Source: JBMOLK01 sp049325575 (GTDB taxonomy: Bacteria; Bacillota; Clostridia; Acetivibrionales; Acetivibrionaceae). From it: a stretch of DNA of 33,908 nt. Location: positions 1 through 33,908 of the forward strand of contig JBMOLK010000318.1 of the NCBI GenBank assembly GCA_049325575.1, given 5' to 3'. A program made the translations under genes and the position numbers. Positions 6,646 through 13,732 of this stretch are shown here, piece by piece. The notes beneath the pieces are model-generated. The model saw nothing but the letters and a program-made list of their open reading frames with translations. It made no database searches and was not told where the DNA came from. How positions within the stretch are numbered: position 1 is the stretch's first letter; each line of letters starts with the position of its first letter.

Positions 6646-8886
6646 CTATCTTGATGCTTGTCGGTGAATTTCCGTAATATAAGAAGAATTATCCGAACCT
6701 TTCACGTGTATATCCGGGCGAATTTTTTCGCCCATTATATTTTTTTCCCTAACATTCCAATAGAAGCTGACAAGGTATATTGCGTATTTTTTTGACTTAT
6801 CTTCGTAGGTGAACTGTCCAACCCCTTTCCCTACGGTAGAATGACCAATGATTACAACATTATTAAGGTATTTTTTCAGTCCCAGAGCCAAAATTTCAGA
6901 GCTGCTTGCAGAGTACTCATTAACTAAAACAAGGATTTTCTTAAATTTGATTTGTGTGGCGTCAGAGTAATATGAATAGATATACCCATCCCTATAGACT
7001 ATATAACTTGTAGTACACTCGGGCAGCAGGAAATCAAGTATATCCGTTGATGAAGATGTAAGGCCTCCTGTATTATCCCTAAGGTCAATAGCCAAAACCT
7101 TATCCCCGGGGTTTTCAATACCGTCAATTACTTTTTTAAACTCCCAGCTTACACTTGCAGTAAAGGAATTTATCTTAACGTAGTGAATGTTTGAACCAAG
7201 TTCTTTAGATACTATTTGTGAAGTGCTTTCCTCATATTTAAGAAGGTCATAATCCTCACCATGGATCACGTAGGTGAACATGTCATCTTTAACCCGGATT
7301 CTATCAATAAAATCAGAAATATCTGTTACTGTTACACTGCCTTTTTTCATAAACTGTTGAGAAATCTTATCAAAGTCTTTTACTTTATCAAAATACAGGT
7401 AGTTACTTTTAACAAATTCAACTATTCTTTCTGCCTCGGGAAGTTTTTGTTTGTTAAGTGCTTTATTAAGCTCAAGTGCGTCTTTATTGTCTGATTGGAC
7501 TTTTAAAGCTTTAGCGGCATAATCTTCAGCTTTTTTATAATCCTGTAAGTAATAATATTCCCATCCAATTGAAGCCAGGACGCTATCATTATCAGGGTTT
7601 ATCTCCAGTACTTTTTCGTAGAACTTAATAGCTTTTTCGTACTCTAACTGGGTAGAATAACAATCAGCCATATACCATGGGATATCTTCACATGAAGGAA
7701 AAATATCAAATGCTTTTTCAGAGAACTCAATACACTCCTTAAAGTTTTTTTGGTGATACAGTGAGTATATTTTATGAACATAGGGGTCTTCATAAAGCGG
7801 GTCCAATTCTATAGCCTTGCTGAAAAGCTTGACTGCTTCACTATAATTGCCTTCATAAACATAGGAAAGACCTTTGACATCATATGCGAAAGAGTTATTT
7901 TGATTTATGGATATGGATTTGTCACAGAACTCTCTTGCTTTTTCAGGATCATCCAATTGTATGTGATTTTTTGCTTTCCAGGTATATGCGTCCACATAAT
8001 TTGATTCAAGGCTGATTGCCCTGTCGCAGGCTTCCATGGAATCTTTGTATTTTCCCATATAATATAAGGATATAGCCTTGGATAGATACGCATATGAATT
8101 TTGTGGGTCCTTACTGATGACTTGATCAAAGCACTTTATTGCCTCCTCGAATTTTCCAAGTGAGTTAAGGGTATCACCTTTTGAGTTGGCAGTATCGAGA
8201 TCATCAGGGTCAATTTCCAGTGCTTTGTCAAACAGCTTTATAGCTTCTTCGTGCTTTCCCATAATATCAAGCCGGGTACCTTTGTTGGAATAGGCAAGAT
8301 TATTGGAAGGATTTATTTCTATTGACTTGTCATAACACTCAATGGCTTCGTCAACCTTTCCCAGAAACTCAAGGGCATAGCCTTTATTTACATAAGCCAT
8401 ATCATTCTTTGGGTTAAGTTTAAGTGCCTTTTGCGTGTATTGTATCGCTTCATCATATTTCTCAAGGTAATTTAATGCACAGGCTATATTGTTTTGGTAA
8501 AGGCTGTTATTTGGCTTAAGATCAGCAGCTTTCCTGTAGTTTTCCAAAGACTCGCTGTATTTGCCCAACTCTAAAAGAGCATTACCCTTGACATAATAAG
8601 CTTCATCCAGCTTGCTGTTGATTTCAATAGCTTTATCGCATAAATCCAGTACTTCCTCATATTTGCCCAAACATTCCAGTGAATCTGCTTTACCGGTATA
8701 AGCTATATCCAATCTTTGATTTAATGCTATAACTTTGTCATAATATTTTATGGCTTCTTCATATTTCCCGGAGTTGTACTCTAGTTTGGCTTTGGAGAGA
8801 TACATACTTGCTTGAAGGGTACTTCCGCAGGAAGTGAACAGACCAGTTCCCAATATAACTATCAAAATTAGAAGGATTTTTCTCAC
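6646..8886 (-). CDS. Lipoprotein with many TPRs and a C-terminal S41 protease domain
   Basis: The N terminus is a lipoprotein signal: a hydrophobic run ending in the lipobox LFTSC, so the protein should be anchored outside the membrane. About thirteen tandem tetratricopeptide repeats follow, to about residue 490 (the unit pattern A-Y-x-x-K-G and Y-x-E-A-I-x-x-Y is easy to see). The C terminus is an S41 (tail-specific/C-terminal processing) protease domain with DLRDNTGG, the SASSSE serine segment and GKG supplying the likely catalytic lysine. I see no PDZ domain. I chose GTG at 8886 because GGGAG lies 8 nt upstream and the signal then begins VRKILLIL; an ATG at 8901 would add five residues but has a poor ribosome site. 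Substrate recognition by the TPRs is inference. Confidence 0.85.
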   Translation of the reverse strand: MRKILLILIVILGTGLFTSCGSTLQASMYLSKAKLEYNSGKYEEAIKYYDKVIALNQRLDIAYTGKADSLECLGKYEEVLDLCDKAIEINSKLDEAYYVKGNALLELGKYSESLENYRKAADLKPNNSLYQNNIACALNYLEKYDEAIQYTQKALKLNPKNDMAYVNKGYALEFLGKVDEAIECYDKSIEINPSNNLAYSNKGTRLDIMGKHEEAIKLFDKALEIDPDDLDTANSKGDTLNSLGKFEEAIKCFDQVISKDPQNSYAYLSKAISLYYMGKYKDSMEACDRAISLESNYVDAYTWKAKNHIQLDDPEKAREFCDKSISINQNNSFAYDVKGLSYVYEGNYSEAVKLFSKAIELDPLYEDPYVHKIYSLYHQKNFKECIEFSEKAFDIFPSCEDIPWYMADCYSTQLEYEKAIKFYEKVLEINPDNDSVLASIGWEYYYLQDYKKAEDYAAKALKVQSDNKDALELNKALNKQKLPEAERIVEFVKSNYLYFDKVKDFDKISQQFMKKGSVTVTDISDFIDRIRVKDDMFTYVIHGEDYDLLKYEESTSQIVSKELGSNIHYVKINSFTASVSWEFKKVIDGIENPGDKVLAIDLRDNTGGLTSSSTDILDFLLPECTTSYIVYRDGYIYSYYSDATQIKFKKILVLVNEYSASSSEILALGLKKYLNNVVIIGHSTVGKGVGQFTYEDKSKKYAIYLVSFYWNVREKNIMGEKIRPDIHVKGSDNSSYITEIHRQASR

Positions 8887-8921
8887 TAAAACAGCTCCCA
8901 TCTCAACAATACTGCTTTTAT

Positions 8922-8927
8922 ATTATA
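8922..8927 (-). promoter_or_regulatory. Candidate -10 of the TPR-S41 gene
   Basis: A perfect TATAAT on the minus strand lies 35 nt upstream of the GTG start. No good -35 hexamer sits at 16-18 nt, so either an activator is needed or the match is chance in AT-rich DNA. Confidence 0.35.
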
Positions 8928-8996
8928 CCATAGGATAAACTTAAACACTATAATTTTATTTCCAACAATAAACATTAAAAATTATAAAAATTCCAC

Positions 8997-9026
8997 TTGA
9001 CTTTTCATTTAGCTATCTGCTACAAT
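8997..9026 (+). promoter_or_regulatory. Sigma-A promoter of the tRNA cluster
   Basis: TTGACT (8997-9002) and TACAAT (9021-9026) are separated by 18 nt, about 53 nt upstream of the first tRNA. It is a near-consensus vegetative promoter in the expected place. Confidence 0.75.
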
Positions 9027-9079
9027 AGTAAAGCGATGCCGGACATGAAGTTTACTTAGTGAATGGCACATGGTAATAT

Positions 9080-9156
9080 GGCGGCGTAGCTCAGTTGGCT
9101 AGAGCATACGGTTCATACCCGTACGGTCGTTGGTTCAAATCCGACCGCCGCTACCA
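9080..9156 (+). tRNA. tRNA-Met (CAT)
   Basis: A full cloverleaf can be folded: acceptor GGCGGCG/CGCCGCT, D arm GCTC...GAGC, anticodon stem TACGG/CCGTA with loop TTCATAC, and T arm GTTGG/CCGAC. CCA is encoded. The acceptor starts with a G-U pair. The terminal G1 pairing and the D-loop fit an elongator tRNA-Met better than the initiator, whose first pair is mismatched and whose anticodon stem carries three G-C pairs. It is the first of three closely spaced tRNA genes. Confidence 0.95.
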
Positions 9157-9162
9157 TTTTAT

Positions 9163-9237
9163 GGCCCATTGGTCAAGCGGTTAAGACACCGCCCTTTCAC
9201 GGCGGTAACAGGGGTTCGAGTCCCCTATGGGTCACCA
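9163..9237 (+). tRNA. tRNA-Glu (TTC)
   Basis: Acceptor GGCCCAT/ATGGGTC, anticodon stem CCGCC/GGCGG with loop CTTTCAC (anticodon TTC), T arm AGGGG/CCCCT, encoded CCA. It lies 6 nt after tRNA-Met. Confidence 0.95.
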
Positions 9238-9241
9238 ATAT

Positions 9242-9317
9242 GGGCGCTTAGCTCAGCTGGGAGAGCATCTGCCTTACAAGCAGGGGGTCATAGGTTCGAG
9301 CCCTATAGTGCCCACCA
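9242..9317 (+). tRNA. tRNA-Val (TAC)
   Basis: Acceptor GGGCGCT/AGTGCCC, D arm GCTC/GAGC, anticodon stem TCTGC/GCAGG with loop CTTACAA (anticodon TAC), T arm ATAGG/CCTAT, encoded CCA. It lies 4 nt after tRNA-Glu and just before the terminator. Confidence 0.95.
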
Positions 9318-9320
9318 AAA

Positions 9321-9352
9321 AACAGTTGTACATTTTGTACAACTGTTTTTTT
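9321..9352 (+). terminator. Intrinsic terminator of the tRNA cluster
   Basis: AACAGTTGTACA pairs perfectly with TGTACAACTGTT around a 3-nt loop, and the T-run continues to 9352. It begins 3 nt after tRNA-Val. Confidence 0.92.
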
Positions 9353-9383
9353 ATGTTTAAATGTTCACAGTTCAAAAAGTTTT

Positions 9384-9390
9384 TGACGAA
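9384..9390 (+). promoter_or_regulatory. Candidate Spo0A box upstream of spoIIE
   Basis: TGACGAA matches the Spo0A box TGNCGAA. Two one-mismatch copies lie closer to the gene: TGTCTAA at 9463-9469, and TGACAAA at 9534-9540 overlapping the -35. A 7-bp site is weak on its own; the promoter type and the gene it serves make it credible. Confidence 0.35.
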
Positions 9391-9532
9391 ATACTACATA
9401 ATTAACCATTTAATTCGCAAATTCCAACTTAGATAAAGAAGTTGAGCTCACCTATTAAAGTTTGTCTAATGTAATCCCCCGTTGTGTTTTGTGGATAAGT
9501 GTCATAATAATTTTTTTTTGAGACAACTAAAA

Positions 9533-9565
9533 TTGACAAACATTTTTTTCTCATTCACATATAAT
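9533..9565 (+). promoter_or_regulatory. spoIIE promoter with 21-bp spacer
   Basis: Perfect TTGACA (9533-9538) and perfect TATAAT (9560-9565) hexamers are 21 nt apart instead of about 17. In Bacillus subtilis the spoIIE and spoIIG promoters are known for just such long spacers; sigma-A polymerase uses them only with phosphorylated Spo0A bound next to the -35. A one-mismatch Spo0A box overlaps the -35 here. The predicted transcript leader before the ATG is about 55-60 nt. Confidence 0.75.
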
Positions 9566-9628
9566 CAGTCCTGCGAAACAAAACCAAAACAGTTTTGGAC
9601 AAAAATATATTTCAGGGGGTTACTAAAG

Positions 9629-12031
9629 ATGAAGACACAGATTGTTCCTTATCAAAAACTGGGTGATTTGGGAAGGGTGTATGGAAAAACCAAAGGAAGT
9701 ATTCTTTCATATTTAACACTTTCAAAAAATAGTATTTTACTATTAATGGTGAGTTTTCTTCTTGGAAGGGTATCCTTATTTGAAGGTTTTATGCCTTTTG
9801 GTCTTGCATTTTATGCGGCGGCTTCAGGGTCGGCTGTAAACAGGCTGCTAATGGCGTCAGCAGTAATACTTGGTATGATTACCGGAGGAGCCGCAGGGGA
9901 GTTGTATACAGCACTTACATTTATATTTCTATTTACAACCGTTAGTACCGTATTTAAAAATATAAAGACAAAAGATACCTTTAAGTCTTCAGCTATAAGT
10001 TTGGTGAGTGTAATAATACCCCAGATGGTTATGGTGTATTTACAGGGATTCCTTTTGTATGATCTTTTGAAGGCTTTGTTCTATTCCGGGCTGGTGTTCT
10101 CGCTGGTATTTATATTTAAAAATAGTACAGCCATAATTGACGGTACAAAGAAAAGACATGTGCTTTCAAACGAAGAAATGATAAGTATAGCTATGCTGTC
10201 TGCCATTGCTTTGTCAGGCTTTAGCGATGTTCAGTTTGCAGGTATCACACTGACTAATGTTTTTGGTATACTGGCCATACTGTTGTTCAGTTTTAGAGCG
10301 GGTCCCGGAATGGGCGCAGCCGTAGGTGTTATTGTAGGTCTCATTGTTAACCTGTCAAGTCCTGCAACACCGCTTGTTATTGGATCTTATGCGTTTTGCG
10401 GGCTTTTGTCCGGTGTGTTTAAAAACCTTGGGAAAATAGGTGCAAGTCTGGGGTTTATTGTAGGAAACGCAGTGCTTACACTTTATATAAATGGCTCTAC
10501 AGAGGTGCTCGTATATTTAAAAGATATAATTTTGGCAGCTGTGATGTTTATGGTAATTCCACAAAAATTCGTGGAAAGTACTTTGGGTTCTTTTAGCCGC
10601 GTTTCGGTTGTATCAAAGGATAGGACTAGCTACAGTGACCGGATAAAGGAACTAACTATCGACAAGCTTAACAACTTTGCAAGAGCATTTGGTGAGCTCT
10701 CAAAAACTTTTAATGAGATATCCCAGACACAGGTTGCTACAAACAAGCAGGATATATCTTCCTTGTTTGATAGGGTGGCAGACAAGGTTTGTAAGGACTG
10801 TAGTTTGTGCCTTCACTGCTGGGACAGGAATTTTTATAATACATACCAGGTTATGTTTAAAATAGTTGAGAATCTTGAAAGGAAAGGTTGGATAGAGGAA
10901 AGTGATATACCTACATATTTTATGGAGAGATGCGAGCGTATAGAAGAATTTGTAAAGCAGGTTAATAATATTTACGAGCTATTTAAGGTGGATCTGGTTT
11001 GGAAGAATAAGATTGGAGAGAGTAGGGGCCTTGTATCCCAACAACTGGATGGACTGTCGAAAGTAATTTCAAATCTGGCTCTTGAAATTGACACCGAAGT
11101 AAAGTTTAGGGGTGACCTGGAGCATGTTTTGCTTATAGAATTTGATAAGGCCGGGGTTAAGGCAAATGACGTGGTAGTTTTTGAAAATAAATGGGGGAAG
11201 TACGAAGTTAATGTTTATCATAGGGGGTGCGTCGGTGGAAACAAGTGTATAGATATTATTGAAAAGGTAACAACGAGTACATTGGGAAAAAGAATGATCA
11301 GGGATAAGAGTGAATGTGTACATAATCACCGCTCCGGTATATGCAATCTAAAGCTGGTGGAGGAAGAGGTTTTAAGTGTCACTACAGGAGTTGCAAGAGT
11401 ATCAAAATATGATAAGGAAGTATCAGGAGACAACTATACTTTTATGAACACTGGCGACGGAAAATATATTGTTGCTTTAAGTGACGGTATGGGATCAGGG
11501 CAAAAGGCTTCCACCCAGAGCAAGGCTGCAATAAGTCTGCTGGAGCAGTTTATGGAGACGGGCTTTGATAAGGATACTGCCATAAGACTTATAAATTCCA
11601 TACTTGTTTTAAAATCTGATGATGATTCTTTTGCGACAATTGACTTGTCTGCAGTAGACTTATATGACGGCAAGGTGGAGTTTGTAAAGATAGGGGCTGT
11701 TCCGACATTTTTAAAGAAGTCTAAGGGGGTGGAAGTCATAAAATCCGTTTCACTGCCTGCAGGTATATTAAGTAATATAGAGCCCGAGTTGGTATGTAAG
11801 AATGTTGAAAATGGAGACTTTATAATAATGGTTACCGATGGGATTATCGATTCCTTTAAAACTGAAGATGGAGGAGAGCAGGCATTAATAAAATTTATAG
11901 AGGATATCAACAGCATAAATCCGCAGAGTATAGCAGACCTTATTCTGGCAGAATCCTATTCAAAGTGTGACGGGAAACCCGTTGATGATATGACAGTACT
12001 TGTAGCCAAGGTCTGGAAAAGATTAAACTAA
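9629..12031 (+). CDS. spoIIE: Stage II sporulation protein E, SpoIIE phosphatase
   Basis: SpoIIE is the membrane PP2C-type phosphatase that dephosphorylates SpoIIAA in the forespore, releasing sigma-F, and takes part in polar septation. The N-terminal third (about residues 30-320) is a run of some ten hydrophobic helices. A central region follows with a cysteine cluster (CKDCSLCLHC, about 386-395). The C-terminal PP2C domain shows SDGMGSG near residue 617 and VTDGI near 735, the usual metal-binding aspartates. I chose the ATG at 9629 behind CAGGGGG; the frame is open upstream to 9482 but that part contains the promoter hexamers, so it is not coding. The resulting 800 residues are typical of the family. 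Confidence 0.96.
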   Translation: MKTQIVPYQKLGDLGRVYGKTKGSILSYLTLSKNSILLLMVSFLLGRVSLFEGFMPFGLAFYAAASGSAVNRLLMASAVILGMITGGAAGELYTALTFIFLFTTVSTVFKNIKTKDTFKSSAISLVSVIIPQMVMVYLQGFLLYDLLKALFYSGLVFSLVFIFKNSTAIIDGTKKRHVLSNEEMISIAMLSAIALSGFSDVQFAGITLTNVFGILAILLFSFRAGPGMGAAVGVIVGLIVNLSSPATPLVIGSYAFCGLLSGVFKNLGKIGASLGFIVGNAVLTLYINGSTEVLVYLKDIILAAVMFMVIPQKFVESTLGSFSRVSVVSKDRTSYSDRIKELTIDKLNNFARAFGELSKTFNEISQTQVATNKQDISSLFDRVADKVCKDCSLCLHCWDRNFYNTYQVMFKIVENLERKGWIEESDIPTYFMERCERIEEFVKQVNNIYELFKVDLVWKNKIGESRGLVSQQLDGLSKVISNLALEIDTEVKFRGDLEHVLLIEFDKAGVKANDVVVFENKWGKYEVNVYHRGCVGGNKCIDIIEKVTTSTLGKRMIRDKSECVHNHRSGICNLKLVEEEVLSVTTGVARVSKYDKEVSGDNYTFMNTGDGKYIVALSDGMGSGQKASTQSKAAISLLEQFMETGFDKDTAIRLINSILVLKSDDDSFATIDLSAVDLYDGKVEFVKIGAVPTFLKKSKGVEVIKSVSLPAGILSNIEPELVCKNVENGDFIIMVTDGIIDSFKTEDGGEQALIKFIEDINSINPQSIADLILAESYSKCDGKPVDDMTVLVAKVWKRLN

Positions 12032-12097
12032 GTTTTACGTATAATTTCCACTATTTTGTTACAAACTATCTCTGAATATATATTTCGGAGGAATTGT

Positions 12098-12442
12098 ATG
12101 GTATGTGATGATACAAAGAGGGTTGTTGTTATTAGAAATATACCTTCAAATGTTGTTGAAGAAGTTATCCTGGTTTTAAAAAACAGGCCCGATGGAGCCG
12201 GTAAGAGTCTAAAAAACATATTATCAAAAGATGCAAAGAAGACGAACGAACATATTTTAAAAGAGGCAGAAGAAATTATAAATAATTATATAAAGAGCAA
12301 AAAAGCTCAAAGCGAACAGGGGATACACTTGAATTTAAGACCTTACCGTCCCAAGGCCAAACTTTTTACAAATATGGCTATAAATCTTGCACTGGTTGGA
12401 AGTATAGCTCTATTGATTTTTATGGTTACCAGATTTTTCTAA
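12098..12442 (+). CDS. Small tail-anchored membrane protein, unknown
   Basis: This 114-residue protein starts at an ATG behind a strong CGGAGGA site. The N-terminal part is charged and soluble with a short hydrophobic strand (RVVVIRNIP), followed by a helical, lysine-rich middle and one C-terminal membrane helix (about residues 92-112), so it should be tail-anchored with the bulk in the cytoplasm. It follows spoIIE by 66 nt with no terminator between, so it may be co-transcribed and present at sporulation onset; that is inference. I do not recognise a named family. Confidence 0.7.
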   Translation: MVCDDTKRVVVIRNIPSNVVEEVILVLKNRPDGAGKSLKNILSKDAKKTNEHILKEAEEIINNYIKSKKAQSEQGIHLNLRPYRPKAKLFTNMAINLALVGSIALLIFMVTRFF

Positions 12443-12520
12443 TACGCGTATACGTGTTTTAATATACATATTGTAAAGCTCATTGAAAATAATTAATCCT
12501 TATAATGTATGTGCATTGAA

Positions 12521-12565
12521 GCAGTGTGTTAAAAATTTATTTTCCAGCCAATTTTAACACACTGC
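12521..12565. repeat. Perfect 14-bp inverted repeat, 17-nt loop
   Basis: GCAGTGTGTTAAAA (12521-12534) is mirrored exactly by TTTTAACACACTGC (12552-12565). A T-run appears only about 13 nt later, so it is at best an atypical terminator for spoIIE and the small gene. It could equally be a regulator site for the membrane protein gene downstream. Confidence 0.6.
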
Positions 12566-12669
12566 ATGGTAGTAATCTTTTTTAACATAAAAAGATATTT
12601 TAGCCATTTAATTTTTTGGATTTAATCAAAGATCACGCCATATAAACAACCCGGACTCATATTTTTATA

Positions 12670-12688
12670 ATGGCATTGATTTTGCCAT
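12670..12688 (+). repeat. Short hairpin upstream of the membrane protein gene
   Basis: ATGGCA pairs with TGCCAT around a 7-nt loop, about 55 nt before the start codon. Its role is unknown; it could be a small operator or simply chance. Confidence 0.3.
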
Positions 12689-12743
12689 GGTTAAGTTGTA
12701 TTATGAATAGAGAATAAGTAAATGGTTGAGGGGTAGTTTTATT

Positions 12744-13358
12744 GTGAATAATAGTACTTTATTAGATATATTATTGTTTCCTAAAACATTTTATAAAAAG
12801 CTTTCCGATAAGTTACTTAGTTTATATCTGGGGATAATTGTGATCGGACTTATAGATACCGGTATGATTTTGGGTACTCGTATGTCTGACTTTTTCTTGG
12901 GAAAGCCACATGTAGTTTTAGTATTTAATATTTCTCTTGCATTATGTTTTGTTGTTCTAATAGGGCTTATGGATGTTGTGTTTTTCTCATTGCCTTTATT
13001 TGATATATTCAAATTTTTCAGGCTCAAGGAAAGAATCAAGAATATTAACGGACAGCTGATAAAGCTGATGAAGATATATATGGTATCGCGTTTTTACGTT
13101 GTTCCTATAGGTGTTGTACTCCGGTTGTTGGCTGGAGGCCCTCTGGGAGGCAGCAGTTTTATCTACATGTGGCTTGTTTTGGACATACTGCTTATTGTAT
13201 GGCAGAGCGCAATTATAGCACGGGGAGTAAATACAATCTACAGCTTTGATGACAGGCTTAGGAGCCTGGTGTTTGTAATAGCGTATACCTGGTTAACCTT
13301 ACTTGGTTTTGCGGTAGTATTTATAGTTAACAACTGGCTGTTGAAACTTTTTAAATAA
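12744..13358 (+). CDS. Polytopic membrane protein, possibly Yip1-like
   Basis: This 204-residue integral membrane protein has about five to six hydrophobic segments (about residues 25-45, 55-85, 105-125, 130-160 and 180-200). An N-terminal LLDILLFPKTFYKKL followed by evenly spaced helices is reminiscent of the Yip1/YIPF-like bacterial family, a tentative match. I chose GTG at 12744 because GAGGGG lies 10 nt upstream; a TTG at 12726 overlaps that site. The gene stands alone between an inverted repeat and a tRNA. No catalytic motif is visible. Confidence 0.7.
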   Translation: MNNSTLLDILLFPKTFYKKLSDKLLSLYLGIIVIGLIDTGMILGTRMSDFFLGKPHVVLVFNISLALCFVVLIGLMDVVFFSLPLFDIFKFFRLKERIKNINGQLIKLMKIYMVSRFYVVPIGVVLRLLAGGPLGGSSFIYMWLVLDILLIVWQSAIIARGVNTIYSFDDRLRSLVFVIAYTWLTLLGFAVVFIVNNWLLKLFK

Positions 13359-13384
13359 TGTACAAATTTTCTTGTTAATGTCAG

Positions 13385-13413
13385 TTGTAAATACGCTAAA
13401 GTTAGACTATAAT
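13385..13413 (+). promoter_or_regulatory. Promoter of tRNA-Arg
   Basis: TTGTAA (13385-13390) and a perfect TATAAT (13408-13413) are 17 nt apart, with the mature tRNA 36 nt downstream. Confidence 0.65.
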
Positions 13414-13448
13414 AGTAGAAGCAGTTTTATGTAAAAAACTACAAATGT

Positions 13449-13523
13449 GTCCCGGTAGTCTAATGGATAAGACGGTGGATTCCGGTTCCACTGATACGGG
13501 TTCGATTCCTGTCCGGGGCACCA
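13449..13523 (+). tRNA. tRNA-Arg (CCG)
   Basis: Acceptor GTCCCGG/CCGGGGC, anticodon stem GTGGA/TCCAC with loop TTCCGGT (anticodon CCG, reading CGG), T arm ACGGG/CCTGT, encoded CCA. CGG is a rare codon in genomes of this composition. The gene has its own promoter and terminator. Confidence 0.93.
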
Positions 13524-13534
13524 GATTATTTAAA

Positions 13535-13567
13535 AGAGGTTTTGGGCAGATGCTCGAAACCTTTTTT
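13535..13567 (+). terminator. Intrinsic terminator after tRNA-Arg
   Basis: AGGTTT (13537-13542) pairs with AAACCT (13557-13562), extended inward by GGGC/GCTC, and is followed by six T. Confidence 0.75.
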
Positions 13568-13591
13568 GGCGATTCCCCCATTTTATAAACT

Positions 13592-13654
13592 ACTGATGTC
13601 AGATTTAATAGTTATGGAATTCTATATCGGTGGTATGATTTTATTGACATCAGT
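13592..13654. repeat. 10-bp inverted repeat spanning the helicase promoter
   Basis: ACTGATGTCA (13592-13601) is mirrored by TGACATCAGT (13645-13654). The second copy overlaps the -35 hexamer of the next promoter. The centres are 53 bp apart, about five helical turns, so both would face the same side of the DNA. A looping repressor site is a reasonable guess. Confidence 0.45.
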
Positions 13655-13672
13655 GCATTTTAAATATAGAAT
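13644..13672 (+). promoter_or_regulatory. Sigma-A promoter of the DEAD-box helicase
   Basis: Perfect TTGACA (13644-13649), a 17-nt spacer and TAGAAT (13667-13672). The leader to the ATG would be about 55 nt. Confidence 0.7.
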
Positions 13673-13732
13673 TTTAGAAATAATAGTATATATGTAAATT
13701 ATGCAAATAAATTAAGGAAAAGGATATTAAAG

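Noticed and set aside
9130..9436. Two open frames across the tRNA cluster
   Set aside because: They are translations of tRNA genes and the terminator, so not proteins.
9482..9628. N-terminal extension of SpoIIE by 49 residues
   Set aside because: The stretch contains the promoter hexamers and has no ribosome site; the ATG at 9629 has CAGGGGG and gives the normal protein start.
11434..11916. 160-residue minus-strand frame
   Set aside because: Antisense to the PP2C domain of SpoIIE, with no ribosome site.
13449..13654. tRNA-Arg as an integration site with attachment repeat
   Set aside because: No copy of the tRNA 3' end and no integrase occurs downstream; the following genes are housekeeping.
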